Made by a program: the position numbers and the translations under genes | From: Lachnospiraceae bacterium | GTDB taxonomy: Bacteria; Bacillota; Clostridia; Lachnospirales; Lachnospiraceae | DNA: 64,000 nt | Direction of reading: 5' to 3' | NCBI GenBank assembly: GCA_910575775.1 | Contig: CAJTEY010000007.1 | Coordinates: 1-64,000 of the forward strand | Notes under the pieces: model-generated | Database searches by the model: none | What the model was told of the DNA's origin: nothing | What the model saw: the letters and a program-made list of their open reading frames with translations, nothing else | Part shown: positions 25,410-33,574 of the stretch, piece by piece | Numbering within the stretch: the first letter of the stretch is position 1 | Layout of the letters: every line of letters starts with the position of its first letter

Positions 25410-25693
25410 GTTTCTACCTCTTTCTTTCTCAAAAATAATTTTGTCTGGTTTCTGAAAGAGTTTTTTCGTGTAAAATTCCCTGCCTTATGGTAAGATAAAG
25501 ACAGGGCAATCCTTTAGGAAGAACCCTGCGGGCATCCGGCATATTCAGTTTGGCGATTGGCTATGCCGGACGCTTTGTTTTGTCCTTTCCCAAGTACATT
25601 CAAAACTCCGTTTCCGTAACTTTTGGACTTTTTGTCCAGAAGTCCTGTTGCTGGTTTACAAGTTCCCTATTCAGTTTTTTCCATATTCAGTTG
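25410..25693. other. Gap between tcpA and maff2 with three hairpins
   Basis: About 280 bp without a gene. It contains CAGGG...CCCTG enclosing TCCT/AGGA (25502-25528), an 11-bp inverted repeat GCATCCGGCAT / ATGCCGGACGC (25532-25573, one mismatch) and a copy of the ICE 23-bp hairpin repeat (25620-25642). It may hold a regulatory or processing site within the transfer operon. Confidence 0.5.
25620..25642. repeat. ICE 23-bp hairpin repeat, copy 3
   Basis: Identical to copy 1, in the gap 52 bp downstream of the tcpA stop codon. Confidence 0.85.
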
Positions 25694-27172
25694 TCATGCT
25701 TCAATCACGCCCGCATCCTCCACCTCATCAATGGTGTCATTGTCCCTGACTCTTGCTTTACACAGGTTTTTCACATATTTTTCGATGTCTAAGGCGTTCT
25801 TGTCATCAAAATCGGACAGAAGCCGGTACTGCTTGTGCTTTGTGATGTCAAACTTATTGGAGAAGAATGGTCTAACCCCTCTAAGCTGCATGATACATTT
25901 TCCACCATCCATAACCGAAATCTCATCCATCGACATCAATTCTTTTCCGGTCTTTTGATAATTTAAACCGTAGGACTGCGACGTACCCCTTGTGTCAGAG
26001 GTATTGTAAAGGTCTATCGTTTCCTTACCCAAAATTTCCGCCATCTCTTTTAAGGTGGTCTTTTCCTTCCCTCCGAGGAATAAGGTGGTATCACAATTCC
26101 CTTCAATGGTGTCGGCATTGTCCTTATAAATCGCTTTAAGCTGCGACTTTGACTGCAAGATAATGGAAGCTGATATTTCCCGGCTTCGGATTGTGGCAAT
26201 CAGCTTCTCAAATTTTGGTATTTGCCCGATATTGGCAAACTCATCGAGCAAGCAGCGCACATGGACGGGCAGCCTGCCATGATACACATCGTCCGCCCTG
26301 TCACAGAGCAGGTTGAAAAGCTGCGTATACATGATAGACACAATAAAATTGAACGTGTCATCGGTATCGGAGATAATGACAAACAGCGCTGTCTTTTCAT
26401 CCCCAATCATATCCAGTCCCAACTCGTCATAGCTTGTCAGGTCACGCAGCTCCTTGATGTCAAAGGGGGCTAAACGTGCGCCGCAGCTAATTAAGATGCT
26501 TTTCGCTGTCTTGCCCGCCGCCAGTTTGTATTTTTTATACTGCTTTACTGCAAAATGCTCCGGCTCTCTTTCCTCCAGCTCATCGAACATCAAATCAACG
26601 GGATTTTTAAATTCCTCGTCATCCTCCCTTGCTTCGCTGGCATTTATCATGTCAAGCAGAGTAGTGAAATTCTGTTCTTCCTCCACGCACTCATACCAGA
26701 TGTACCCGATCAGTGCGGTGTAATAGAGCTTTTCGGCTTTCACCCAAAAATCTTCGCCGGATTGCTGCCCCTCCCCTTTGGTGTTTAAAATGATTGTGTT
26801 TACGAGTTTCAAAATGTCCTTCTCGCTCCGGATATAAACGAGAGGGTTATAGTTCATGGACTTTTTAAAGTTAATGGTATTCAGCACTTTCACCCGGTAA
26901 TTGTTCTTTAAGAGCATTTTTCCGCACTCCACTAACACTGTCCCCTTCGGATCAGTGACAACATACGATGAGTGCATCTGCATCAGGTTCGGTTTTACGA
27001 AAAACCTCGTCTTGCCCGAACCAGAACCGCCGATAACAAGGATATTTTTATTCCTCGCATACTTCGGCTGTTTTGGTCTGCCGGACATCATCAGCCTTTC
27101 CGTTTCTGTGAGTAACACGTTGTTCTCAAATACCGGATCGACATAAGGCTCAATGTCTTTCGCTGTCCCCCA
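25694..27172 (-). pseudogene. VirD4/TcpA coupling protein, C-terminal 492 codons, split by IME2
   Basis: The frame opens at the IME2 border with WGTAKDIEPYVDPVFENN and contains Walker A VIGGSGSGKTRF, the T4SS-DNA segment YVVTDPKGT, Walker B RCLLDEFANIG and the downstream SKSQLKAIYKD. The N-terminal membrane part is at 32648-33010. Joining at the TG dinucleotide restores a 613-aa coupling protein. A GTG at 27118 could start a 474-aa soluble fragment with the whole ATPase domain but no membrane anchor. It should be non-functional for transfer while IME2 is in place. Confidence 0.92.
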
Positions 27173-27173
27173 T

Positions 27174-27660
27174 GAAGCGTTTTGTCAAGTGCTTTTTTGA
27201 GTTATTGACGCAAAACTTTTCAGCGCGGCGGGAAACGGGCAGGAAAAGGGGCGCAAAACGCGCCTGTGAACGGTTAGAAGCCGTTTTCGTGGGTAGGTAG
27301 TATAAAACCCTTACCCTGTGGATTTTCGCGTCTGCAACGCCTTAAAAATCAAGCCTTTTCAAGCTCTATTGCGTAACACTCCATTCTGTTCTTTGGGAGA
27401 GGTCGGGGGCGCGGGGGCAGAGCCACCGCAAAACCTAACGACTGCCGCCGCAGTAGTGCAGACGGTTTTGCCGTTAGAATGGAGCAGACGAAAACGGGGG
27501 CAGGATTTTTTTATCCTGTTCCCCGTTTTCGGCGGCGAAATGACAACGGCAAAAATCCAGACGGTCAAGGGTTTAAGAGTGGAGATTTTTTCGCGCTCTT
27601 TGCGAAAAAATACTACTCGTCCCTTGACGGTCTGGATAGTCGGAACGGACGTAGAACGGG
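27174..27660. other. IME2 left-end noncoding region with nested inverted repeats
   Basis: Almost 500 bp without a convincing gene. It holds stem CTAACG / CGTTAG (27435-27477), a strong hairpin GAAAACGGGG / CCCCGTTTTC with inner CAGGAT / ATCCTG (27490-27530), and a 17-bp inverted repeat ATCCAGACGGTCAAGGG with one mismatch (27555-27571 and 27621-27637). The last encloses ATTTTTTCGC / GCGAAAAAAT (27585-27611). Attachment, replication or regulatory function is possible; none is shown. Confidence 0.6.
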
Positions 27661-27663
27661 GGA

Positions 27664-27692
27664 TTGCTTTTCGTAATTGGGTATGGTATAAT
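27664..27692 (+). promoter_or_regulatory. Sigma-A type promoter of the IME2 cargo genes
   Basis: TTGCTT (27664-27669) and perfect TATAAT (27687-27692) with 17 bp between them, 45 bp before the first cargo ATG. Confidence 0.75.
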
Positions 27693-27737
27693 TTCTCCTA
27701 GTACAAACCGATAAATCGGGATTTGGAGGGGCTTGTT

Positions 27738-28052
27738 ATGACAGAAACGATAGGTGTTGCGATTGGAATAGGTGTACTTGCACTTGTTTTTATATATCTT
27801 GGTTGCTTGATGTGGAAAAAGGAAAAAATCACTTTGCTTCATAGTTATCATTATGACAAAGTGTCTCCAAGTGATAAAAAGGTTTTTTGTAAAATATCAG
27901 GTTGGGGTGTTATTTTTATTGGAATTGGTCTTTTGGCGACTGCTATAATAATCGGTATAACAGATTCGGCATTAAGTTTTATCGCTTTTTCATTGGGATT
28001 TGTTGTGGGATTGGCGTTGCTGATTTATGCAGGAGCAAAATATAACCGCTAA
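27738..28052 (+). CDS. DUF3784-like small membrane protein (IME2 cargo)
   Basis: A 104-aa protein with three hydrophobic segments: ETIGVAIGIGVLALVFIYLG, then ISGWGVIFIGIGLLATAIII and FIAFSLGFVVGLALLIYAG. The cytosolic loop KKEKITLLHSYHYDKVSPSDKKVF fits the DUF3784 pattern. ATG 27738 has GGAGGGG 6 nt upstream; a TTG 15 nt earlier would include that site. Function unknown. It reads opposite to the mobilization genes from its own promoter. Confidence 0.7.
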   Translation: MTETIGVAIGIGVLALVFIYLGCLMWKKEKITLLHSYHYDKVSPSDKKVFCKISGWGVIFIGIGLLATAIIIGITDSALSFIAFSLGFVVGLALLIYAGAKYNR

Positions 28053-28109
28053 TAGAGAAGAAACTTCCAGTTTAAAAAATGAGTAGAACAAGGAGAGTTG
28101 AAAATAAAT

Positions 28110-28367
28110 ATGTCAGAATTAACATCTATGATGAATATTGGTAACGAAATGGAAAAAAAGCTAATATCTGTTGGTATTGAATCTTCCGAGAAACTAATTG
28201 AGGTAGGTGCAAAAGACGCATTTCTTAGGTTAAAGCAGAAATATCCAAATGTTTGTCTGGTACATTTATATACGTTAGAGGGGGCGATTCATGATACAGA
28301 ATATAACAGGCTTTCCGAAGATACAAAAAAAGAATTGAAAGAATTTAGTGATTTTTTGAAAAAGTAA
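28110..28367 (+). CDS. TfoX C-terminal-domain protein (IME2 cargo)
   Basis: An 85-aa protein that is essentially a stand-alone TfoX/Sxy C-terminal domain: MMNIGNEMEKKLISVGIESS, then KDAFLRLKQKYPNVCLVHLYTLEGAI and LSEDTKKELKEFSDFLK, a helix-hairpin-helix-like fold. TfoX in other bacteria acts in competence control, but single C-domains are widespread in Clostridia with no known role. AAGGAG stands 15 nt before the ATG; a TTG at 28098 is too close to it. Confidence 0.8.
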   Translation: MSELTSMMNIGNEMEKKLISVGIESSEKLIEVGAKDAFLRLKQKYPNVCLVHLYTLEGAIHDTEYNRLSEDTKKELKEFSDFLKK

Positions 28368-28413
28368 CAGCAACGTAAATTCCAGTTTATCGGTCTAATA
28401 AAAATCCAAAACA

Positions 28414-28452
28414 GGGCGGCGGGGCAGAAGCGTTGACTATCCCGCCGCCCTT
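28414..28452. terminator. Strong bidirectional terminator between TfoX-like gene and relaxase
   Basis: AGGGCGGCGGG (28414-28424) pairs perfectly with CCCGCCGCCCT (28442-28452), followed by TTATTTTAT on the plus strand. The relaxase stop is 5 bp further. Confidence 0.8.
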
Positions 28453-28456
28453 TATT

Positions 28457-29863
28457 TTATCGCTCCATATCCTGTTTTCTGCGGGGTTGCTGTTCCCGCT
28501 GCTCCTGCCGTAAGATACTGTAAACGCTCTTTCTGATTTTCTCCGCTTCTTTCACTTCCTCTTTCAATACAAGATACCGCTGATTAAGCGTTTTTCTCTC
28601 GGCGGTCAGCTTGGTGTATTCTTCTTTCCATGTCTTTGTCGGGATTGTGGTCTTGCCGTTCATCACGCCTTTGAGATAATTTTTCGCCGTTGTGAATAGG
28701 ATTTGCTCGGCTTCGGTCAGCGGCTTCTTTCCCTTACACTTGAAATAAATGTCGGCTTGCTCTAAGTGCTTTTTCAGAGTGGCAAGCCGCCGTTCAACGG
28801 GTTTCAGTTTCCCTTGAATATCCAGTTGTTCCCCTATCATGGACTTGAATTTTTCATCAAGCCCCGCCATATCCATGATGTTATTGGTTTGCAGGAAATT
28901 CAGCATTTTTGCCGCGTCTTTGAGGTTATACAGCGATTGTGAATATCCCGCTTTCCCCGCCTGTGCCTTGCGTGACAGTATGCCTTGGATATAGTCGGCA
29001 AGGGTGGGCGGCTCGGTGTTCTCCTGTTCCTCTTTCAACCAGTCTTGCAGTTTGGAAATACGCGCCTTTAACTGCCGCAAACGCTTATTTGTCACTTCGA
29101 TTTCGCGGTTGAGGTCGCCGCGCCCGGTGCGGATGCCGCGCTTTTCCATAGCAGACGCGGCAACGCCTAAATGGACGGTGGGGATTTGGTCTATTCCCTG
29201 CCGTTCATAACTGCGGTGGTCTACGCGCTCCGCGTGTCCGTTCTGCTCCAACGCCTGATTGCAAAGCCTCGCCCATGCCGCCCTCCATTCCTCCGCTTTG
29301 GTCTGCTCGTTCCAGTCAGTAGCGGGAATGGACTTGCATTTGTACTGCCGCTTTTTCGGGTCATAGATTTTATTCCCGTCCCTGTCAAGAATGTACTCCT
29401 TTTTCTGCTTCGCTCCCCATGCACCGCGCTCGTCAAAAGGGCGCATAGTCAGCATGATATGGGCGTGGGGATTGCCGCCGCCCGTATCATGTATGGCAAA
29501 ATCGGCGCACATTCCCGCCGCCACAAAATGCCGTTTCACATACTCGCGGACAAGGGAAATGCTTTGCTCCCTCGTCAGTTCGCGGGGCAGGGCAATTTCA
29601 ATCTCCCGCGCAAGCTGGGCGTTTTTCGCTTTCTCGATTTTTTCCACTTCGTTCCACAAAACCGCCCTGTCTGAAAAAGCGGCGGGGGCATGGTCGGGGA
29701 GTAAAATCTCGGTGTGGACTACGCCGCCCTTGTGGGTGTAGTCGTGGGTCATTCCGTCAAACTGGTTTTTGATTTTCTCCCCCGCCCGGTAAGCGGCGGC
29801 GGCAACAGCGGACTTGCCCTTGCCGCGGGATATGACTTTGATACTGCAATGATAGATTGCCAC
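28457..29863 (-). CDS. MobA/MobL-family relaxase of IME2
   Basis: A 468-aa relaxase starting at GTG 29863 (MAIYHCSIKVISRGKGKSAV), with AAAGGAG 8 nt upstream. The N-terminal domain contains AAAAYRAGEKI, then the histidine motif NPHAHIMLTMRPFDERGAWGAKQ. The C-terminal 220 residues are charged and helical. It should act on the nic-like sequence at 29968. It is only distantly related to the IME1 relaxase, so the two elements have independent mobilization systems. The frame is open upstream, but only through oriT sequence. Confidence 0.95.
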   Translation of the reverse strand: MAIYHCSIKVISRGKGKSAVAAAAYRAGEKIKNQFDGMTHDYTHKGGVVHTEILLPDHAPAAFSDRAVLWNEVEKIEKAKNAQLAREIEIALPRELTREQSISLVREYVKRHFVAAGMCADFAIHDTGGGNPHAHIMLTMRPFDERGAWGAKQKKEYILDRDGNKIYDPKKRQYKCKSIPATDWNEQTKAEEWRAAWARLCNQALEQNGHAERVDHRSYERQGIDQIPTVHLGVAASAMEKRGIRTGRGDLNREIEVTNKRLRQLKARISKLQDWLKEEQENTEPPTLADYIQGILSRKAQAGKAGYSQSLYNLKDAAKMLNFLQTNNIMDMAGLDEKFKSMIGEQLDIQGKLKPVERRLATLKKHLEQADIYFKCKGKKPLTEAEQILFTTAKNYLKGVMNGKTTIPTKTWKEEYTKLTAERKTLNQRYLVLKEEVKEAEKIRKSVYSILRQEQREQQPRRKQDMER

Positions 29864-30408
29864 GCGCCGCGCTCCTTTCTGCGGGCAACTCCCGCCGTTT
29901 TCTTTTGTGCCGGCAGGCACAAAACGCCGTCTGCAAGACCGCACATACCACAATTCATTGTGGTATATAAGTGCGCCCTTGCTTTTAAGCAAGGGTAGGG
30001 GCATAAGCCCGTTACCCTTGCAAGCCGCCCCCCGTTCATACTCCCGCCTGCGCCGCCCTCGCGGGCTGTATGGGCGGTTTTAGCGGCGGGTGGCGTGTTA
30101 CCCTGTGCCGCCGTTTCTGCGCCCTGTGCGGGGGCTGTGGGGGCGTTCTGGGCGGTCAGTCCGTCCAGTATGCGGCGGGCGTGGTCGGTCATTACAGTCT
30201 TTTCAAGAAAGGTCTTGAATTGTTCCTCTGTCAGCGGTATCGTGTCGGGGACAAGGCTTTCAAAAAGCCCCATGCGGCGGCATAGGCGTTTCGTTCTGTC
30301 CCTGCGCTCCTGCGCCTTTTGCTCCTGCACAAGCTGTCTGCGCCTGTTTTCAAGCTGTCGGATTTCTTCCTCAATGCTCGTGATTTTTTCGGCTTTGGTC
30401 TTTGCCAT
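29749..30408 (-). CDS. DUF3847-like accessory protein whose frame reads through oriT
   Basis: The first 60 residues (MAKTKAEKITSIEEEIRQLENRRRQ... RRMGLFESLVPDTIPLTEEQF) are a DUF3847/MobC-like coiled-coil protein with AAAGGAG upstream. The frame then stays open for 219 codons, through Ala/Pro-rich sequence, the whole oriT candidate and 115 nt of the relaxase gene. In similar elements the protein is often much shorter, so the C-terminal 100 residues may be a by-product of G+C-rich oriT DNA. Confidence 0.7.
   Translation of the reverse strand: MAKTKAEKITSIEEEIRQLENRRRQLVQEQKAQERRDRTKRLCRRMGLFESLVPDTIPLTEEQFKTFLEKTVMTDHARRILDGLTAQNAPTAPAQGAETAAQGNTPPAAKTAHTAREGGAGGSMNGGRLARVTGLCPYPCLKARAHLYTTMNCGMCGLADGVLCLPAQKKTAGVARRKERGAWQSIIAVSKSYPAARASPLLPPPLTGRGRKSKTSLTE
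29946..29996. other. Candidate oriT of IME2 with RSF1010-like nic region
   Basis: A perfect 9-bp stem TACCACAAT / ATTGTGGTA (29946-29965) is followed by TAAGTGCGCCCT (29968-29979), which resembles the nic region of RSF1010/R1162-type (MobQ) plasmids, and then by the stem CCCTTGC / GCAAGGG (29977-29994). A hairpin just before the nic sequence is the known arrangement for MobA-type relaxases, and the relaxase gene starts 83 bp away. Position of the nick is inferred. Confidence 0.75.
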
Positions 30409-30486
30409 GCGTCAATCGCTCCTTTCGATTTTTGTATGGAATGGATAGGATAGGAATGGATTTTTACAGACAATCGGCTTCCCGTT

Positions 30487-30663
30487 TTATTCCTGCTTAT
30501 CGGCAAGTATCATTTTCAGCAGCTTGTCGCGGAATGTTTCTGTGCCGCTGTGGTTGAAAAACAACTCCGCAACAATGGTCTGCCCGTCCCTGTGTGTCGT
30601 GATGATACCGTCGGGCTTTCGGGGTGGGGCGGGCGTTTCTTTCTTTTCTGTCAATTCTGTCAA
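30487..30663 (-). CDS. TnpW-like small protein
   Basis: A 58-aa protein started by TTG 30663 with AAAGGAG 7 nt upstream: MTELTEKKETPAPPRKPDG, then the TnpW-type body DGQTIVAELFFNHSGTETFRDKLLKMIL. TnpW proteins accompany serine-recombinase elements in Clostridia and have no proven role. An overlapping longer frame on the same strand is not supported by a start site. Confidence 0.72.
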   Translation of the reverse strand: MTELTEKKETPAPPRKPDGIITTHRDGQTIVAELFFNHSGTETFRDKLLKMILADKQE

Positions 30664-30742
30664 TGGGTCGCTCCTTTCTGTGGGCGCAAAAAAGGAATTT
30701 CCCGTATTTGGAAAATCCCTCTCTGCTGTCGGCTGTTCGGTT

Positions 30743-32590
30743 TTATTGTGCGGACATGGCGGCGGCTTGCGCCTTTTTCCTTGCCCGGTATTCCCGCGCC
30801 TTGATACGGTCATACTCCCGTTGCTTTTCGCGGTTTCTGGCGCGGTAGGCTCTGGAATATTCACGGTGGTAAGCGCGGCTCTTTTCCTTTTTCGCTTCTT
30901 CGATTTCCTCCCGCATTTTTTTGATTTCCTGCTCTGTCGGCTCGGCAAGCTGTGTCAGTTCGTTCTCAAATTTGCCGATATGGTTGAAGTATATCCCGAT
31001 ATGCTGTATGGCGTATCTCGCCCGTTTCTGGTCGCGCTCATGCACTTCAATCCTGCTGATAAACTCGTTGAGAATGGCGGGGGTGAGTTCGGCAAAGTCG
31101 GCGTATCGTTCTGTCAGTTTTACAAACCTCTGCGCCCGCCCTCCTGCGTTCTCAAAAGCGGATAACTGCTCTTTGATTTCCGCAAGTTCCTCTTTCAGCA
31201 TATAATATTCTTCCGAATACTTCCGCGACATCTGCTCATAACGGTCTTGCTCAATTACTCCCAGTGCGTTGTCCTCGTACAGCTTATCCAGAACCTTTTC
31301 GATTTGTTCAAGCCGCGTTGTGATTTGCGGTACGCGCTTCTGCTGTTTCTTCGTCCGGTCGGTCTGCTGTACGTCAAGGCTCTTTTTCACTAAGGCTTCA
31401 AAGTCTGCCCGGTTGCTGATGGAGTATTCCGCGATTTTTTTCAGCACGTCCGAAACGGTCTGCATGAGTAAATCCGCGTCCATGATGTGCGGGGAATGGC
31501 ACTTCGGGTTTCTGGCTTTTCCCTTGTGGTACTCACTGCAATAGGCGATATGCCGCCTGCCGCCGTTCCTGTAATCTATCCGTATGTGCATTTTTGCGCC
31601 GCAGTCCTTACAGAAAAGCAAGCCCGACAAGGGGTGGATTTCCCCGTCCCCGTTTGGTCGCTTGACGGGGGCATTTTCCAAAATCCGCTGTACGTTCTCA
31701 AAATCGGTGCGGTCAACAATCGGCTCATGCACGTTTTCCGTAATATGCCACTGGCTTCGGTCTACATAGTGGTTTCGTTTGTCGCGGAAATGCTTTGTGG
31801 TCTTGAAGTTGACCACATCTCCGCAATACTCCTGCCGTGTGAGGATACGGGTCAGGGTCGCCTTATTCCATTTGTAGCGGTTTTCCTCGTTCAGCGTCTT
31901 GTTTTTACAAGTTCCCCGCCCCCGGTCTTTCATGTAGAAAGTGGGCGTTGGAATTTGTTCGTTTTTCAGATATACGGCGATTTGGTTTCGGTTCTTCCCG
32001 TCCAGAAACAGGCGGAAAATCAAACGGACAACTTTCGCGGCTTCTTCGTCAATCAACCAAAAATCCTTGTTGTCGGGGTCTTTTACATATCCGTATGGGG
32101 CTTCGGTAGCGATTGGCTTGCCGCTTGTCCCCTTTGTGCGGATACCCGTTTTTACTTTCTTGCTGATGTCGCGGGCGTACCACTCCGACATGATATTGAT
32201 GAACGGCGCAAACTCCAACGTGTCGGGCTTTTCGCTGTCTATCCCGTTGTTTACCGCGATAAAGCGCACGTTGTTCCGTCTGAAAATCTCCATAGCGTTT
32301 CCCACTTGGAGATAGTCGCGCCCCCAGCGGGTCATGTCTTTCATAATGCAGACACCGATTTTTCCGTTTTCCACGTCCTCAATCATGCGGGAGTAAGCGG
32401 AGCGGTCAAAAAACCTGCCGCTTTCGTCATCGTCAATGTAGTGCCGGATATTGGTCAATTTTAGCTGTCTGGCATAGCTTTCCAGAAATTTCTTCTGGTT
32501 CTGTATGGAGTTGCTTTCGCCGCCGTCCCTGTCCTCGTCCCCCACGGATAAGCGGGAGTAAAGGGCTGTGATTTTGCTGTAATCATTCAT
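30743..32590 (-). CDS. Large serine recombinase of IME2
   Basis: A 615-aa recombinase: catalytic Ser in ITALYSRLSVGDED (about residue 15), then DESGRFFDRSAYSRM and MTRWGRDYLQVG, a recombinase domain and a zinc ribbon (CKDCGAKMH ... CSEYHKGKARNPKCHSPH). A coiled coil and a very basic tail (RAYRARNREKQREYDR) complete it. The start MNDYSK has AGGAGGG 7 nt upstream. It lies 55 bp inside the IME2 right end. It belongs to a different branch from the IME1 enzyme (RWGRDYL against RLGRNYL), in line with the different core dinucleotide. Confidence 0.95.
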   Translation of the reverse strand: MNDYSKITALYSRLSVGDEDRDGGESNSIQNQKKFLESYARQLKLTNIRHYIDDDESGRFFDRSAYSRMIEDVENGKIGVCIMKDMTRWGRDYLQVGNAMEIFRRNNVRFIAVNNGIDSEKPDTLEFAPFINIMSEWYARDISKKVKTGIRTKGTSGKPIATEAPYGYVKDPDNKDFWLIDEEAAKVVRLIFRLFLDGKNRNQIAVYLKNEQIPTPTFYMKDRGRGTCKNKTLNEENRYKWNKATLTRILTRQEYCGDVVNFKTTKHFRDKRNHYVDRSQWHITENVHEPIVDRTDFENVQRILENAPVKRPNGDGEIHPLSGLLFCKDCGAKMHIRIDYRNGGRRHIAYCSEYHKGKARNPKCHSPHIMDADLLMQTVSDVLKKIAEYSISNRADFEALVKKSLDVQQTDRTKKQQKRVPQITTRLEQIEKVLDKLYEDNALGVIEQDRYEQMSRKYSEEYYMLKEELAEIKEQLSAFENAGGRAQRFVKLTERYADFAELTPAILNEFISRIEVHERDQKRARYAIQHIGIYFNHIGKFENELTQLAEPTEQEIKKMREEIEEAKKEKSRAYHREYSRAYRARNREKQREYDRIKAREYRARKKAQAAAMSAQ

Positions 32591-32647
32591 GTGCATACCC
32601 TCCTGCGTCAATATAGGTGTTGCTTACAGTTAAGATTATGCACCTCA

Positions 32648-33010
32648 CCTTGCAGAACCGTACTCCATGCCATGCCGGAACTTCTTGGCGTTCTTGGCTT
32701 TGAAATACACTATAAGGCGGAGCGCAATGCCACACCCTATCCCTATCAGCAAATCTTTTGGGTGGAAACTTGGTAACGGGTTGGAAAATAAGTCCTCCAT
32801 CCCCGCCATGACCGCCATCGCCTTTGCGGAAGCATCCTGCCCCGGCGATACCCGCCACAGCCACGCAATTTTGTCGCAGAAATACCCGGCAAGCGCATAG
32901 GGGAGGTTCATAAGGAAAAGTTTCTTTTTGTCAACATTCCCCGTCTTTGCCTTGAGCTTTTCAGGGATTGACTTTAGGTCTTTGGCAATGCCCTCTACGA
33001 TTTTACTCAT
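32648..33010 (-). pseudogene. VirD4/TcpA coupling protein, N-terminal 121 codons, split by IME2
   Basis: MSKIVEGIAKDLKSIPEKLKA opens a protein with two membrane helices (LFLMNLPYALAGYFCDKIAWL, PKDLLIGIGCGIALRLIVYF) and ends FRHGMEYGSAR at the IME2 border, where AGG is followed by a TGA made by the element. The rest is at 25694-27172. Its ATG overlaps the pcfB stop by 4 nt. Produced alone, this piece would be a membrane stub. Confidence 0.92.
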
Positions 33011-33483
33011 AATGACTGCCCCCTGTCCTTCTGGTGTTCCCTTGCCCTCTCCCGGTTTTTGTCTTTTCCTAACTGCTCCCGGAACTGCGCCAGCTTCTCC
33101 TTTACGGAGATGCGGTTATGCTTTTTCTCATTAACTTTTACAAACTCCTTAAATGCCTGCGTTATTACGTCGGCATCTTTGCCCTTGAATAATACGATGT
33201 GCTTCGGCGGCTTTTCCGTCTTATCCTTCTTCACAGCGAACTGCACGTTATACTTCTTTGCCACTCTCTCAAAGGACTTGATGTTGTTATCCGTCACCTC
33301 AATGCTCGAAGCGCCCATACCCTGACCGACCAGCTCTTTCACTGATATTTTCCCATGCGGCATCTGCTTTCCCTGTTTCCGGTGTTCCAGATACATCTTC
33401 ATAGCCTTTTTCAGCACGTCGGCAGTCAGCCGGGAAGATTTAAACACAAGGGCAATGGTTTTCTGTGTCACTTCCTCCTGCAT
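33007..33483 (-). CDS. pcfB: PcfB family conjugation protein
   Basis: A 158-aa protein, MQEEVTQKTIALVFKSSRLTADVLKKA, with KISVKELVGQGMGASSIEV and FAVKKDKTEKPPKHIVLFKGKDADVITQAF, the DUF3801/PcfB pattern. PcfB lies before the coupling protein gene in enterococcal and clostridial conjugation modules and is an accessory relaxosome factor in pCF10. The C-terminus is basic. It overlaps tcpA by 4 nt (ATGA). Confidence 0.88.
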   Translation of the reverse strand: MQEEVTQKTIALVFKSSRLTADVLKKAMKMYLEHRKQGKQMPHGKISVKELVGQGMGASSIEVTDNNIKSFERVAKKYNVQFAVKKDKTEKPPKHIVLFKGKDADVITQAFKEFVKVNEKKHNRISVKEKLAQFREQLGKDKNRERAREHQKDRGQSL

Positions 33484-33574
33484 GGTTTTTCCTCCTTCTT
33501 TTTTTATTGCTGTACGCCCGTCAGGGTGGGACGTACAGCCTGCGAATTAAATATTTCATAAGCTCTCCTTCCCA

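Larger units (their letters stand above)
27173..32645. mobile_element. IME2: 5.5-kb mobilizable element with serine recombinase, inserted in tcpA
   Basis: On the plus strand tcpA sequence ends GCTGTCCCC then CA; IME2 runs from TGAAGCG (27173) to GCACCT (32645); then CA again and CCTTGCAG of tcpA. Removing IME2 and one CA restores GSAR-WGTAKD without a shift. The 2-bp core is TG on the coding strand, unlike the GA of IME1, and no clear terminal inverted repeat is seen. Contents: structured noncoding end, DUF3784-like and TfoX-C cargo (plus strand), MobA/MobL, DUF3847-type protein, TnpW and recombinase (minus). Its G+C content is visibly higher than that of IME1. Confidence 0.93.

Noticed and set aside
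27318-27701. Possible genes in the IME2 left-end region (both strands)
   Set aside because: The frames run through inverted repeats, have no ribosome sites and read as low-complexity shadows of each other.
30487-30948. Longer 153-codon version of the TnpW-like gene
   Set aside because: The upstream part overlaps the 3' end of the recombinase in another frame. A TTG with AAAGGAG at 7 nt gives the expected 58-aa protein.
31487-32464. 325-codon plus-strand frame inside IME2
   Set aside because: Antisense to the serine recombinase, whose catalytic and zinc-binding motifs are clear.
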